Shown here in pieces: positions 1-10,162 of a stretch of 61,602 bases of DNA (the first letter of the stretch is position 1; each line of letters opens with the position of its first letter). The notes beneath the pieces are model-generated. The model did not search any database and had not been told where the DNA came from. It saw nothing but the letters and a program-made list of their open reading frames with translations. Made by a program: the position numbers and the translations under genes. Source of the stretch: Alphaproteobacteria bacterium (lineage in GTDB: Bacteria; Pseudomonadota; Alphaproteobacteria; Puniceispirillales; Marisalimonadaceae); NCBI GenBank assembly GCA_004213885.1, contig SGYL01000002.1:1-61602 (forward strand), in the 5' to 3' direction.

Positions 1-285
1 ACTTTCATTAATAGCTGCACGTACTACGCCTGTAGTCCCCTCTGGCCTTAACATTAATGTGTTATTACTTCTATCTTGAAAAACATAATTCTCTTTTGTT
101 ACAATGTCGCTTGTCTCACCAAGTGGTTTTTCAAAAAGTTCTGCAAATTCAAATATTGGAACTGAGATTTCTTCATAGCAAGCATTTTTACAAACTAAAG
201 CAGCTTGTTGTTCTATAAACCTCATTTTGCCTAACTCTTCTGGCAGTAAATCTTTTACTCCTCTAACAGTTTGAAAATTTTCCAC
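1..285 (-). CDS. hisS: Histidyl-tRNA synthetase, N-terminal part (runs off the window)
   Basis: Charges tRNA-His with histidine in the cytoplasm. Only the first 95 codons lie in the window; the rest continues past base 1. The translation opens with the family pattern VRGVKDLLPEE near residue 7, followed by the region ending GETSDIV, and the class II motif 2 stretch TLMLRPEGTTGVVR near residues 76-89. No ATG is available in frame: an in-frame TAG lies upstream, so I choose the GTG at 285, which has an AGAGGA ribosome-binding site four bases ahead. It follows ispG by 27 bases on the same strand, the usual ispG-hisS arrangement, so the two are probably cotranscribed. Function confident, start inferred. 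Confidence 0.9.
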   Translation of the reverse strand, partial: MENFQTVRGVKDLLPEELGKMRFIEQQAALVCKNACYEEISVPIFEFAELFEKPLGETSDIVTKENYVFQDRSNNTLMLRPEGTTGVVRAAINES

Positions 286-312
286 TAAATCCTCTAAAGT
301 ATTAAATAATTG

Positions 313-1404
313 CTAGTTTAAAGATGATAACTTTTTTCTTACTTCGTTAACAACGTGGTCAACTACACTTTGATTTTTTATAACATGATCAGGTATACCA
401 TTTACATAAATTTGATGAGTACCTTTTCCACCACCAGTTATACCAACATCTGTGGACCTTGCTTCTCCTGGTCCATTGACAACACATCCTATTATTGAAA
501 CCGTTATTGGTGTTAGAACGTCATCTAACTGTTCTTCAATTTCTCTTACAGTACTAATAACATCAAATTGTTGTCTTGCGCAAGATGGGCAAGATATCAC
601 GGTGACACCTTTTTGTCTTAAACCTAAAGATTTTAAGATATCAAAACCTACTCTCACTTCATCACAAGGATCTGATGACAATGAAACTCGTATTGTGTCT
701 CCAATACCATTAAGTAGTAAATTTCCAATTCCAATTGAGGATTTTACTGTTCCTGCACGAAAGCTACCTGCTTCAGTAATACCAACATGCAATGGGCAAT
801 CAATTTTTTCAGAAAGGCTTGAATACGCCGCAATGGATAACAATGCATTCGAAGCCTTAACACTAATTTTAAAACGATGAAAGTCTTGTTCTTGTAAAAT
901 ACTTGCATGGAAAAGAGCGGACTCCACAAGAGCTTCATAAGTAGGCTCCTTATATTTATCTAAAATATTTTTTTCTAGCGACCCCGCATTTACACCAATT
1001 CTAATGGCACAATCATAATCTTTTGCAGCATTTATAACATCTTTTACTTTTTCTTTGGATCCTATATTACCTGGATTAATTCTTAAACAAGACGCTCCTG
1101 CTTTTGCTGCTTCTATAGCTCTTAGATAATGAAAATGTATATCTGCAATAATAGGTATATTTGAAAATTTTACGATTTCTTTTAAACTTGAAGTGGAATC
1201 TTGGTCTGGGCATGAAACTCTCACTAAGTCAGCACCAGCTTTTTCTATTGTTTCAATTTGATTTAAGGTTGAAGTAGGATTTGAAGTAATCGTATTTGTC
1301 ATAGTTTGAACGCTTATAGGAGCATCACCACCAATCTCAACATCTTTTATATTAATTTTACGTGTTGTTTTTCGAGTAATTTTTGTTAAAGAATTAAAAT
1401 CCAT
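313..1404 (-). CDS. ispG: 4-hydroxy-3-methylbut-2-enyl diphosphate synthase (flavodoxin)
   Basis: Iron-sulfur enzyme of the MEP isoprenoid pathway; it converts MEcPP to HMBPP. The three cluster cysteines and the glutamate ligand are visible in CPSCARQQ and CVVNGPGEA. With the ATG at 1404 they fall at C272, C275, C307 and E314, only two residues from the E. coli positions (C270, C273, C305, E312 as I recall them). The reading frame also stays open to a TTG at 1440, inside the preceding rodZ-like gene, but the spacing to the cysteines favours 1404. The resulting 363 residues fit the family. It lies between a RodZ-like gene and hisS, all leftward, and is likely one operon. Confidence 0.95.
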   Translation of the reverse strand: MDFNSLTKITRKTTRKINIKDVEIGGDAPISVQTMTNTITSNPTSTLNQIETIEKAGADLVRVSCPDQDSTSSLKEIVKFSNIPIIADIHFHYLRAIEAAKAGASCLRINPGNIGSKEKVKDVINAAKDYDCAIRIGVNAGSLEKNILDKYKEPTYEALVESALFHASILQEQDFHRFKISVKASNALLSIAAYSSLSEKIDCPLHVGITEAGSFRAGTVKSSIGIGNLLLNGIGDTIRVSLSSDPCDEVRVGFDILKSLGLRQKGVTVISCPSCARQQFDVISTVREIEEQLDDVLTPITVSIIGCVVNGPGEARSTDVGITGGGKGTHQIYVNGIPDHVIKNQSVVDHVVNEVRKKLSSLN

Positions 1405-1417
1405 TCTTATAGATATA

Positions 1418-2434
1418 TTACCTTTTTTTAAAGGCTTCAATATTTAATGGTCTAGAAGATATTACTTCCCCGACACTACCTAGTTTAGAAATATGTGTGG
1501 ATCCAAATGTTAATGATAAAACACCTGCATTCCCAGTTGATAAGGTTAACCCTTTTTTATCAGGCACAACAAATGTTTCTCCAGATCTCATTAATCTTGT
1601 TAAATATGAATTTCCATCTAAATCCTCAATCTCTACCCAACTATTTCCTGATGACTTTAAAACCATTTCTTCTTTAGGTGTTCTTTCATTTGCTATTGCA
1701 GAAATTTCATTACTTTTTGAAGTTTCTATTAAGGTGTTGGGTTCTAATAAAATTTTTGTTCCATCTTCATTACTATCGATAACTTTATTTTGAAAATTTT
1801 TGTCAATTATAATGTTTGGGGTTTCTTTTTCACTTACAACTACATTTTCACTATTGAATTGGTCACTATTATTTGATGGTGTATTTTTTTTATCTTCGAT
1901 TTTAACATAATCTAAATTATTATTGTCATTATCTAAATAGGTAATATTTTTATTTTCAGTTTCTAAATTATTTATGTTTAAATAATACCAACTAGAGTAA
2001 ATTACTAATGAAAAAAGAAAAGTGCATAAGGCAATTACAGGCAATAATGATTTTTTTTCTTTTGTTACACTTGGAAAATTATAATCAAATTTTATATTTT
2101 TTTCACTATTAGATGATTTATAATTTTTAATAATATTTTCAGGATCTAAATCAACTAATTTTGCATAACTTCTTAAAAACCCTAAGCTATAGGCTGAACC
2201 TAATGACCCCAATTCTTCACCACTTTCGGCCTGCTTTATAGCAGAAATTCTAACCCTTAATATTTTGCTTACATCTTCTTGGGTTAAGCCTTTTTTAACT
2301 CTAGCATCAATAAATAAAGAACCTATATCTTCAAAATGTTCTGAAATGTCAAATATTTCAGAAAAATCTTTTGAAATATTTCTATCATCAATATTAGATT
2401 TTCTTGTTTTATTATTTTTATCGCTTAATTTCAT
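1418..2434 (-). CDS. rodZ: RodZ-like helix-turn-helix membrane protein
   Basis: Probable bitopic cell-shape protein linking the MreB cytoskeleton to the wall-synthesis machinery. Residues about 36-102 form an Xre/HTH_25 domain ([13 protein letters not shown]). About 130-152 is a single transmembrane helix, 155-260 a low-complexity Asn/Ser/Glu-rich periplasmic linker, and 262-336 a DUF4115-type C-terminal beta domain ([17 protein letters not shown]). This order is the RodZ signature. The gene sits directly upstream of ispG and overlaps only its unused upstream extension. RodZ upstream of ispG is a common proteobacterial arrangement. Family assignment is confident; a role in shape is inferred, since mreB is not in the window. 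Confidence 0.85.
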   Translation of the reverse strand: MKLSDKNNKTRKSNIDDRNISKDFSEIFDISEHFEDIGSLFIDARVKKGLTQEDVSKILRVRISAIKQAESGEELGSLGSAYSLGFLRSYAKLVDLDPENIIKNYKSSNSEKNIKFDYNFPSVTKEKKSLLPVIALCTFLFSLVIYSSWYYLNINNLETENKNITYLDNDNNNLDYVKIEDKKNTPSNNSDQFNSENVVVSEKETPNIIIDKNFQNKVIDSNEDGTKILLEPNTLIETSKSNEISAIANERTPKEEMVLKSSGNSWVEIEDLDGNSYLTRLMRSGETFVVPDKKGLTLSTGNAGVLSLTFGSTHISKLGSVGEVISSRPLNIEAFKKR

Positions 2435-2463
2435 TAATTAACTTTTATCATATTTTTTTTTAA

Positions 2464-3705
2464 TTAATCAATATTTATTGTCTTTATATCTTTACCTAAG
2501 CCAAAGGCATCATGTAACGTTCTAATAGCTAATTCAGTATAATCAGAAGAAATAAGAACAGAAATTTTTATCTCACTCGTTGATATCACCTGTATATTAA
2601 TGTTATTATCAGCTAGGGTCTTGAACATTGTTTTAGCTACTCCTGGCTTAGTTCTCATACCATTTCCAACGACTGAAACTTTTGAAACTTTACTATCTTC
2701 AACCATATTTTTGAATTTAATAGTGTTTTTAAGATTTTCAAAAATTTGTTTTGTACCTAATAAGTCTGATTTTAATACCGTAAATGTTATATCTGTAGCT
2801 TCTCCATCTTTTGTTGAAGTTTGGACAATCATGTCTACGTTAATTCCTTGATCTGCTAGAGCTCCAAATATCATTGCGGCCTGACCAGGCTTATCTATTA
2901 CATTGAATAAAGTTATTTTTGCTTCATTTAAAGTATATGTAATTCCACTAATAATTGTTTCTTCCATACTTTTTTGCCTCTCATTAATAATAAACGTTCC
3001 TTTTTTATTTTCAAAACTACTCAAAACTTGAAGATTTACATTATGATTCATTGCTAGAGCAACAGAACGAGTTTGAAGAACTTTTGCACCCTGTGATGCT
3101 AATTCTAACATCTCTTCAAATGTTATTGTTTCTAATTTAAGAGCATTAGCTACAATTCTAGGATCAGCTGTATAAACTCCATCAACATCAGTGTATATAT
3201 CGCATCTATCTGCTCCAAAAGCCGCTGCTAATGCTACAGCTGAAGTATCAGATCCTCCCCTTCCAAGTGTTGTTACTCTATTTTGGTATACACCTTGAAA
3301 ACCCGGAACAACAATCACATAACCATCATTTAAGTCAAACAAAATTTTATCTTGTTTTATTTCTTTAATATTTGCCTTACTAAAGTTATTGTCAGTTTCA
3401 AATGGTATTTGCCAACCTTGATATGATTTTGATTTAATTCCTAACTCGTTTAAAGCTATTGCAAGCAAACCAGATGTTACTTGTTCTCCAGAAGAGATCA
3501 CTGTGTCATATTCACTTGTTCTGTAATTATTTGTTAAACTTTCTACAAGCTTTATTAATCTGTTTGTTTCTCCAGCCATTGCAGATACTACAACGATTAC
3601 ATTATATCCATTATTAACTTCCTTTTTTATTCTTTTAGCTACAGATTTAATTCTATCTATTGTTCCAACAGAAGTGCCACCAAATTTTGTAACAATTAAT
3701 TTCAA
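2464..3705 (-). CDS. lysC: Aspartate kinase
   Basis: Phosphorylates aspartate, the first step towards lysine, threonine and methionine. The N-terminal kinase signature KFGGTSVG (residues 7-14) and the GRGGSDTSAVALAAA loop near 150 are intact. Two C-terminal ACT domains follow (about 265-410), giving 413 residues, the length of the feedback-regulated monofunctional family. The start is a TTG at 3705, supported by AGAGGA five bases upstream and by the conserved start MKLIV. It is transcribed divergently from ubiG across about 40 bases that must hold both promoters. lysA elsewhere in the window completes the other end of the pathway. Confidence 0.95.
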   Translation of the reverse strand: MKLIVTKFGGTSVGTIDRIKSVAKRIKKEVNNGYNVIVVVSAMAGETNRLIKLVESLTNNYRTSEYDTVISSGEQVTSGLLAIALNELGIKSKSYQGWQIPFETDNNFSKANIKEIKQDKILFDLNDGYVIVVPGFQGVYQNRVTTLGRGGSDTSAVALAAAFGADRCDIYTDVDGVYTADPRIVANALKLETITFEEMLELASQGAKVLQTRSVALAMNHNVNLQVLSSFENKKGTFIINERQKSMEETIISGITYTLNEAKITLFNVIDKPGQAAMIFGALADQGINVDMIVQTSTKDGEATDITFTVLKSDLLGTKQIFENLKNTIKFKNMVEDSKVSKVSVVGNGMRTKPGVAKTMFKTLADNNINIQVISTSEIKISVLISSDYTELAIRTLHDAFGLGKDIKTINID

Positions 3706-3746
3706 TTAAATCCTCTTTTGATTATTTTTATAAAATCGTGTAACAA

Positions 3747-4511
3747 ATGTTTATGAATACATCAACTTTTAATAATAAAAAAGATCCTTTCAAAGAATTG
3801 TCTAACGAATGGTGGGATGAAAATGGTAAATTTCAATCTTTACATAAATTTACCGATATTAGAATTCAATATATTAATAGAATAGTTTCAAAATATAAAA
3901 AACAAGATAGAAAATATAGTTTAGATAAACTTGAATGCCTAGATATAGGGTGTGGTGGTGGATTATTGTCAGAAAGAATAGCTCGTCTAGGAGCATCAGT
4001 TACCGGCATAGATATTACTAAAAATTCGATTGATATTGCTAAAATTCATGCATTAAATTCTGACTTAAATATCAATTATATAAATACTGATGTTTCGTTA
4101 TTTATTAAAAATAATTCTTCAAAAAAATTTGATCTAGTTATTGCTTCAGAAGTAGTTGAACATTTGGATAATAGATGTTTATTCTTCAAGGAAGTATCAA
4201 AATTGTTAAAAAATGAAGGTATATTAATTTTAACTACAATTAATAAAACTGCTTTAAGTCTATTATTTGCTAAATTCATGGCAGAGAATATTTTAAAACT
4301 TCTTCCAAAAGGAATTCATGATTTTGAAAAATTTGTAAGTCCTAAAACTCTTATAGATGAAGCAAAACCATACAAAATTTACCTTGACGAAATTGTTGGG
4401 TTTAAACCAGTTATTGGTATTTCCAGTGATTTCAAGCCCATTATAAAAAATTTTAAATTTACAAATTTTTTTAATGTTAATTATGGAATTTCTGGTATTA
4501 AAATTATTTAG
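3747..4511 (+). CDS. ubiG: Ubiquinone biosynthesis O-methyltransferase
   Basis: SAM-dependent methyltransferase that carries out both O-methylations of ubiquinone synthesis. The family opening FKELSNEWWDENGKFQSLH is clear, and SAM motif I is DIGCGGGLLSE (residues 66-76). Length of 254 residues is normal. The start could be the ATG at 3747 or the one two codons later at 3753; I cannot separate them. It is divergent from lysC. Its TAG stop overlaps the stop of the convergent DUF1178 gene by four bases, so no intergenic terminator exists. ubiE and ubiB at 57-59 kb are partners in the same pathway. Confidence 0.93.
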   Translation: MFMNTSTFNNKKDPFKELSNEWWDENGKFQSLHKFTDIRIQYINRIVSKYKKQDRKYSLDKLECLDIGCGGGLLSERIARLGASVTGIDITKNSIDIAKIHALNSDLNINYINTDVSLFIKNNSSKKFDLVIASEVVEHLDNRCLFFKEVSKLLKNEGILILTTINKTALSLLFAKFMAENILKLLPKGIHDFEKFVSPKTLIDEAKPYKIYLDEIVGFKPVIGISSDFKPIIKNFKFTNFFNVNYGISGIKII

Positions 4512-4975
4512 TTATCGTCCTGTGCCCAAGGGACATTGATAAAGTCAATATTTTTACTTTTTAATTCTTCTAAGTCTTTTGCTTCTGCTTGCCCATAAAT
4601 AGCTCTTTCTTTTGATTTTCCTTCGTGAATAGCTTTTGCCTCTTTTGTAAAATTTTTTCCAACAAACTCAGCATTTTTTTGAATTTCTTTTTTTAGATTT
4701 CTTAATATTACCATCATGTCAATTTGTTTGTTTGAATTTTTATTTAATTCATTATGTTTGACATTTTTTGAAATAATTTTGGGGGATTTTTCCTTAGTAC
4801 TTTTTACTGAAGGAGACATTAAGTTTTTTTTTATACTTAAACTTCCACAGTAAGGACAAGAAATATAACCAGCATCAATTTGTTTTTCAAAAGAAGTACT
4901 ATTTTGGAACCAACCATCAAAAGGTTCATTTTTGTTACAATTTTCTTCCCCACATTTAAGACTATATTTAATCAT
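4508..4975 (-). CDS. DUF1178 family protein
   Basis: Small cytoplasmic protein of unknown function found widely in Alphaproteobacteria. It opens MIKYSLKCGEENCNKNEPFDGWF, with the family pattern of a C-rich segment, a GWF, and a second pair CPYCGS near residue 41. This suggests a zinc ribbon. The C-terminal half ends in the conserved EAKAIHEGKSKERAIYGQA segment. I start it at the ATG at 4975, where homologs begin; the open frame extends 11 codons further into secA. It lies just downstream of secA on the same strand and is probably cotranscribed. Function not known. Confidence 0.85.
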   Translation of the reverse strand: MIKYSLKCGEENCNKNEPFDGWFQNSTSFEKQIDAGYISCPYCGSLSIKKNLMSPSVKSTKEKSPKIISKNVKHNELNKNSNKQIDMMVILRNLKKEIQKNAEFVGKNFTKEAKAIHEGKSKERAIYGQAEAKDLEELKSKNIDFINVPWAQDDN

Positions 4976-4989
4976 ATAAAAATCTTTAG

Positions 4990-7581
4990 TTATAACTTTC
5001 CACAGCAATGTTTAAATTTCTTTTCTGATCCACAAGGACATTGTTGATTTCTTGAAATCTTTCCGAAATTATCTTTTGATTTATTTGAAGGAGATTTATC
5101 TGGTGTATTTTCTTCTCCAATTACAACTTTAGCTAAAATGGATGTAATCATAAGACTTATTTTTGATAACATCATCTCGAAAAGTTGAAAAGCTTCTTTT
5201 TTGTATTCATTTAATGGGTCTTTTTGTCCATATGCTCTAAGACCAATAGATTGTCTAAGTTGGTCTAAGTATAAGAGGTGATCTTTCCAGCATTGGTCTA
5301 ACACTTGTAACAAAATACTTTTTTCAGCTTCTCTAAAAACATCATTTCCAATTTTAGATACTTTTTGAGCCATAAAATGAGATACATCTTTTTCAATTCT
5401 TTCAATTATTTCTTTTTCTACTATGCCATCTTCATTAACCCAATCTTTTGCAGGTATATCAATGTTCAAATTAGTTTCAACTTCATTTTTTAATTTTTCA
5501 TGATTCCATTCGGAATAATAACTGTTCTCAGGAATACAATCAGAAACTATTTTTTGTATAACTTCTAACCTCATATCTTTTATCATTAAATTAATGTCGT
5601 CAGAACTCATTATTTCTTTTCTCTGCTCAAATATAACCTTTCGTTGATCATTCATAACGTCGTCATACTTAAGAAGTTGTTTTCTAATTTCAAAATTATG
5701 AGCTTCAACTTTTCCTTGAGCTTTTTCAACTGCTTTATTTATCCATGGATGAATTATAGCCTCACCTTTTTCAAGCCCTAGCTTATTCAGCATGTTTTCT
5801 AATTTTTCAGAACCAAAAATTCTCATCAAATCATCTTGCAGTGATAATAAAAATTTTGACTTCCCTATATCTCCTTGTCTTCCAGTTCTTCCTCTTAATT
5901 GATTATCAATTCGCCTACTTTCATGTCTTTCAGTTCCAATAACAAACAACCCTCCAGACTCTAGCGCGAGAGCTTTTTTTGTTGATATATCTTTTTGTAA
6001 ATCAATAACCTTTTTATCATCATCAGAAATTTCGAAAGGTATTTCTAGTTGTTTTCTAATTTCAAAGTTTCCTCCTAATTGAATATCCGTTCCCCTTCCT
6101 GCCATGTTTGTTGCAATAGTTACCGCACCAGGCATGCCAGCATAACCAATAATTTTTGCTTCTTGCTCATGAAATTTTGCATTCAATACTTCATGTTTTA
6201 TACCTTTATCTTTTAATAATTTTGAAATTTGTTCAGATTTACTGATAGATACTGTTCCAACTAAAACAGGTTGATTGTTTTCAGAAGAATTCTGAATTAA
6301 TTTAATTACAGCTTCATCTCTTTCTTCGTTTGTCTTGTAAATTTCATCATCTTCATCAATGCGTTCAACTTTTTCATTTGTTGGTATCTCAATTACATCT
6401 AGACTATAAATCTCTGAAAACTCGCCTTCTTCGGTTAAAGCAGTACCTGTCATTCCTGACAATTTTGGATACATTCTAAAATAATTTTGAAATGTGATGC
6501 TAGCTAACGTTTGATTTTCTGGCTGTACAAATACGTTTTCTTTAGCCTCAATTGCTTGATGTTGGCCATCTCCAAATCTTCTACCTTCCATAGCTCTGCC
6601 AGTAAATTCGTCAATAATTACAACAGAATTATTTTTTACCATATAATGAGTATTTTTTTTAAATAAAGTATGAGCTTTTAAAGCTTGATTTATATGATGC
6701 AGGAGATTTACATTATTTACATCATATAATGATCCATTTTCAATCAAATTATTATCAATGAGCAGTTTTTCAATACTTAAAATTCCATTTTCTGTTAGAT
6801 TACAAGTTCTTTGCTTTTCATCCAATTCATAATCATCTTTTGATAATTGAGGTATGATTTTATCAATTTTATTATACAAAACTGAAGAATCTTCTGCTTG
6901 TCCTGATATAATTAATGGCGTCCTTGCTTCGTCAATAAGTATTGAATCAACCTCATCAATTATGGCAAAATTAAATGGTCTTTGAACCATATCACTGATT
7001 CCAAATTTCATATTATCTCTTAAATAATCAAAGCCAAACTCATTATTTGTTCCATATGTAATATCACAATCATATGCTGATTTTCTTTCTGTATCTTCTT
7101 TCTCATTAGTTATACACCCTACAGAAACTTCTAAATATTTATAAATTTCTCCCATCCATTCAGAATCTCTTTTAGCAAGATAATCATTTACTGTAACAAT
7201 ATGGACTCCTTTTTTTGTTAAAGAGTTCAAATAACTAGGAAGGGTTGATACTAATGTTTTTCCCTCTCCCGTCTTCATTTCTGCAATTTTACCTTGATGA
7301 AGAACAATACCCCCAACCAATTGCACATCAAAATGTCTTTGTTTAAGTGTTCTCTTAGAAGCTTCTCTTACAACTGCAAAAGCTTCAGGAAGAATAGAGT
7401 CTAAATCTTCGCCATTATTAATTCTATTTTTAAAAAGTTTAGTCTTTTCTATTAATTTATTCTTATCAAGCTTGGAAATTTCTTTTTCAAGATCATTGAT
7501 CTTATTTATAGTAGGTCTTAATTTATTAAGTTGTCTGTCATTTGAAGAACCAAAAATTACTTTCCCAATTTTAGAAAACAT
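4990..7581 (-). CDS. secA: Preprotein translocase ATPase SecA
   Basis: Motor ATPase that drives proteins through SecYEG. Walker A is TGEGKT (about residues 104-109), Walker B region [16 protein letters not shown] follows near 207, and the helicase motifs GRGTDI and RGRTGRQGD are intact. The protein ends in a zinc-binding SEC-C motif with CPCGS and HCC, used for SecB and lipid contact. Length 863 is typical of alphaproteobacterial SecA. The start ATG at 7581 has AAAGGA upstream. It is divergent from argJ across about 90 bases. Confidence 0.98.
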   Translation of the reverse strand: MFSKIGKVIFGSSNDRQLNKLRPTINKINDLEKEISKLDKNKLIEKTKLFKNRINNGEDLDSILPEAFAVVREASKRTLKQRHFDVQLVGGIVLHQGKIAEMKTGEGKTLVSTLPSYLNSLTKKGVHIVTVNDYLAKRDSEWMGEIYKYLEVSVGCITNEKEDTERKSAYDCDITYGTNNEFGFDYLRDNMKFGISDMVQRPFNFAIIDEVDSILIDEARTPLIISGQAEDSSVLYNKIDKIIPQLSKDDYELDEKQRTCNLTENGILSIEKLLIDNNLIENGSLYDVNNVNLLHHINQALKAHTLFKKNTHYMVKNNSVVIIDEFTGRAMEGRRFGDGQHQAIEAKENVFVQPENQTLASITFQNYFRMYPKLSGMTGTALTEEGEFSEIYSLDVIEIPTNEKVERIDEDDEIYKTNEERDEAVIKLIQNSSENNQPVLVGTVSISKSEQISKLLKDKGIKHEVLNAKFHEQEAKIIGYAGMPGAVTIATNMAGRGTDIQLGGNFEIRKQLEIPFEISDDDKKVIDLQKDISTKKALALESGGLFVIGTERHESRRIDNQLRGRTGRQGDIGKSKFLLSLQDDLMRIFGSEKLENMLNKLGLEKGEAIIHPWINKAVEKAQGKVEAHNFEIRKQLLKYDDVMNDQRKVIFEQRKEIMSSDDINLMIKDMRLEVIQKIVSDCIPENSYYSEWNHEKLKNEVETNLNIDIPAKDWVNEDGIVEKEIIERIEKDVSHFMAQKVSKIGNDVFREAEKSILLQVLDQCWKDHLLYLDQLRQSIGLRAYGQKDPLNEYKKEAFQLFEMMLSKISLMITSILAKVVIGEENTPDKSPSNKSKDNFGKISRNQQCPCGSEKKFKHCCGKL

Positions 7582-7673
7582 AATTATCCTTTATTATAAT
7601 TCTATTTACTTATTACATTTAAATGGTATTTTTGAAATGAAATTCTATATGTAAATTAATCTTTATCGATAAA

Positions 7674-8888
7674 ATGATAAAAAATAAAGATCCTATTAAA
7701 AAAATCGAGATTGATGGACTTGATTTTAAAATATTTAAATCGGGTATAAAAAAAAATAATACCGATTTGTTGTTAGTAACCTTCCCAAAATTTTCTTCAA
7801 TTTCAGGAGTATTTACAAAATCTAAAACACCAAGCGCTGCTGTAATCGATTGTAAAAAAAAAATTAATTTTAAAAATAGGTCTATTAGATGTTTACTAGT
7901 TAACTCAGGCAATGCAAATGCCTTTACTGGATTAAAAGGCACAAAAACAGTAAATAAAATTACTAAATTTCTTTCTAATCTCTATAATTGTGATGAAAAT
8001 GAAGTTTTTTCATCATCAACGGGAGTAATTGGTGAAGAATTAAAACCATCAAAAATAATATCTTGCATTAAAAATAAAAAGCCAGTTTTTGAAAACTCTA
8101 TTGAAGAAGCTGCCAAATCAATAATGACTACTGATACTTTTCCTAAATATTATATTTCTAAAGTTAAATATAAAAATTTTGAAGTTAATGTTATTGGAAT
8201 TGCCAAAGGATCTGGAATGATTGCACCTAATATGGGCACGATGTTAGCATACATATTTACCGATTTGAATGTAAGCTCAAAAGTACTGCAAAAAATTTTA
8301 ATTAATGAAAATGATAAAACATTCAATTCCATTACAGTTGATAGCGACACATCAACAAGTGACACGTGTTTATTGATATCTACAAATCAATTGAAAAATA
8401 AAAAAATAAACAACTTTAATGATAAATTTCTGAATAATTTTAAAAAATGTATTTCAAATATTATGCTAGATTTAGCAAAACAGATTGTTATTGATGGGGA
8501 GGGTGCAAAAAAAATTATAGAAATAAGAGTAGAAAATGCAAAATCTATCTCTTCAGCCAAAAATATTGCTTTTTCTATTGCTAATTCTCCATTGGTTAAA
8601 ACAGCTATAGCAGGAGAAGATGCTAACTGGGGTAGAATAGTAATGGCAATTGGTAAATCCTATGAATCAATAGATCAAAATAAAATAAAAATAAAATTTG
8701 GGAAAAATTTGGTTACGAAAAATGGGATGAGATATTCAAAATATTCAGAAAAAAATCTAAGTGAATATCTAAAAAATAAGGAAATTAGTATTTTAATTGA
8801 TATAGGTATGGGCAACCATAAATGGACTGTCTACACTTGTGATTTAACAGAACAATATATTCGTATTAATGCAGATTATAGAAGTTAA
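7674..8888 (+). CDS. argJ: Bifunctional ornithine acetyltransferase / N-acetylglutamate synthase
   Basis: Transfers the acetyl group from acetylornithine to glutamate in the cyclic arginine pathway. The precursor is normally cleaved by itself just before the nucleophilic threonine. Here that site is KGSGMIAPNMGTML, putting Thr at residue 189 and the cut between Gly188 and Thr189. Most family members I know have Ala at the first position. The 404-residue length and the C-terminal LVKTAIAGEDANWGRI signature are standard. It overlaps the downstream Nudix gene by 20 bases, so the two are translationally linked. argH at 37.4 kb acts later in the same pathway. Confidence 0.96.
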   Translation: MIKNKDPIKKIEIDGLDFKIFKSGIKKNNTDLLLVTFPKFSSISGVFTKSKTPSAAVIDCKKKINFKNRSIRCLLVNSGNANAFTGLKGTKTVNKITKFLSNLYNCDENEVFSSSTGVIGEELKPSKIISCIKNKKPVFENSIEEAAKSIMTTDTFPKYYISKVKYKNFEVNVIGIAKGSGMIAPNMGTMLAYIFTDLNVSSKVLQKILINENDKTFNSITVDSDTSTSDTCLLISTNQLKNKKINNFNDKFLNNFKKCISNIMLDLAKQIVIDGEGAKKIIEIRVENAKSISSAKNIAFSIANSPLVKTAIAGEDANWGRIVMAIGKSYESIDQNKIKIKFGKNLVTKNGMRYSKYSEKNLSEYLKNKEISILIDIGMGNHKWTVYTCDLTEQYIRINADYRS

Positions 8889-9285
8889 AAATCAACTAGT
8901 TTCAACAATAGCTTTAATTGATGACGAAAATAAAATACTTATTAGTAAAAGACCTGTTGGAAAAGCATTTGAAAACTTATGGGAATTCCCCGGAGGAAAA
9001 GTAAAAAAAAATGAAACTGTAGAACAAGCTTTAATCAGAGAAATAAAAGAGGAAATAAATGTTGATCTTAGTATGAATTGTATTGCTCCTCTAGCTTTTT
9101 CAACCTATAAAAGTGAACATTTTAATATTATCATTTTACTCTTTATTAGCCGAAATTGGGACTTAGATCCAATTTGTAAAGTCCATAGTGAATTGAGATG
9201 GGTTAAAGCCAATGATTTAAACAAATATAATATGCCACCAGCAAACAAGTTCTTAGTTACAAGCCTTCAAGATCTGCTCTTATAA
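8869..9285 (+). CDS. mutT: MutT-type Nudix hydrolase
   Basis: Probably an 8-oxo-dGTP pyrophosphatase that cleans the nucleotide pool. The Nudix box runs from G43 to V65 (G43, E49, R57-E58, E61-E62), preceded by LWEFPGG, the typical MutT lead-in. One box position usually glycine is Asn64. The C-terminal HSELRWVKANDL segment is also MutT-like. At 138 residues it lacks the thiamine-phosphate synthase domain fused in some proteobacteria. It overlaps the end of argJ by 20 bases, and its stop TAA sits in the palindrome TTATAA shared with the stop of the convergent methyltransferase gene. Substrate is inferred. Confidence 0.88.
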   Translation: MQIIEVKNQLVSTIALIDDENKILISKRPVGKAFENLWEFPGGKVKKNETVEQALIREIKEEINVDLSMNCIAPLAFSTYKSEHFNIIILLFISRNWDLDPICKVHSELRWVKANDLNKYNMPPANKFLVTSLQDLLL

Positions 9286-10083
9286 ATTATCCTTCCAAGC
9301 AGTTAAAGTCAGTATTTCAAAAGGAACTAAAAACTCTTTATTTTTATTATCCTTTATTAAAAAATCATTCACTTCATCAAATAAACTTTTTGGTGTAAAA
9401 AATTTAGATCTATTTAAGAGGTTATTTGTCATACCCATACCACGAAGATCACGCATTAATTTAAAAAGACTATTATATTTAACTTTTATAATTTCCGTTT
9501 CTACAATGACATTTTTAAACCCTATTTTCTTTAGATCATTCCCAATTGTATCTAAATCAAATAATGGATTAAAGCGAAGTGATATGCCACTATATTTTTT
9601 TTCTTCAATCTTTATAAAAGATTCTTTAACATTTTCCATTGTTTTTGTACCAAAAATCGAAAATATTAAAAATCCATTATTTATTAAAATTTTGTAAATA
9701 TTTGAGAATAATTTTTCAGAGTCGATTATACTATCCAAATATAAGCAAGAAATCACACCTGAAACAGTTTCTTTTTTAAAAGGCAAATTATTTTCATTAA
9801 TGACAAGGTTATTATTTGATGAGCTATTTTGTTTTAAGAAATTTATTGAATTGTCTATTGAAATAAAAAGACAATTGTTATTTTTGCTATACATTTCACT
9901 TATATTACTATTTGAACCAAGTTCTACTAAAACTTCAACTTTTGAAGCAAAATTATTTATTTTATTTAAAATTTGATTTTCACTTAATTTAATTAAAAAT
10001 TTATGATTAACTATGTCAGAAGATATCCTGGCTCGTTTAAGAGTTTTTATTTTATAGTCAATTTTAAATATATTATTTCGCAA
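9280..10083 (-). CDS. NDUFAF5/BioC-like methyltransferase
   Basis: SAM-dependent methyltransferase fold of the group annotated as BioC-like or NDUFAF5-like. The latter is the mitochondrial complex I assembly hydroxylase, for which alphaproteobacterial genes of this kind are the nearest relatives. The N-terminal arginine-containing KTLKRARI segment, the degenerate SAM loop VELGSNSN near residue 52, and the C-terminal PFEILTLTAW are family features. The start is probably the TTG at 10083, because a TGA lies three codons upstream and no ATG is near. It is divergent from a Nit-family gene, a common alphaproteobacterial neighbour. Substrate unknown; a role in complex I assembly is an inference. 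Confidence 0.75.
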   Translation of the reverse strand: MRNNIFKIDYKIKTLKRARISSDIVNHKFLIKLSENQILNKINNFASKVEVLVELGSNSNISEMYSKNNNCLFISIDNSINFLKQNSSSNNNLVINENNLPFKKETVSGVISCLYLDSIIDSEKLFSNIYKILINNGFLIFSIFGTKTMENVKESFIKIEEKKYSGISLRFNPLFDLDTIGNDLKKIGFKNVIVETEIIKVKYNSLFKLMRDLRGMGMTNNLLNRSKFFTPKSLFDEVNDFLIKDNKNKEFLVPFEILTLTAWKDNL

Positions 10084-10162
10084 AGAATTTCATTAATATA
10101 AATTAATTTATAAATAGCATACATATTTAATTAGATTATTAAATGATTTATGAAATAATTTT

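Noticed and set aside
1497-1793. Plus-strand open frame opposite the rodZ-like gene
   Set aside because: It is the complement of the conserved DUF4115 region and shows no independent features.
9820-10083. A different start for the methyltransferase, with an ATG further out near 10095
   Set aside because: That ATG is in another frame and an in-frame TGA lies three codons upstream of the TTG at 10083.
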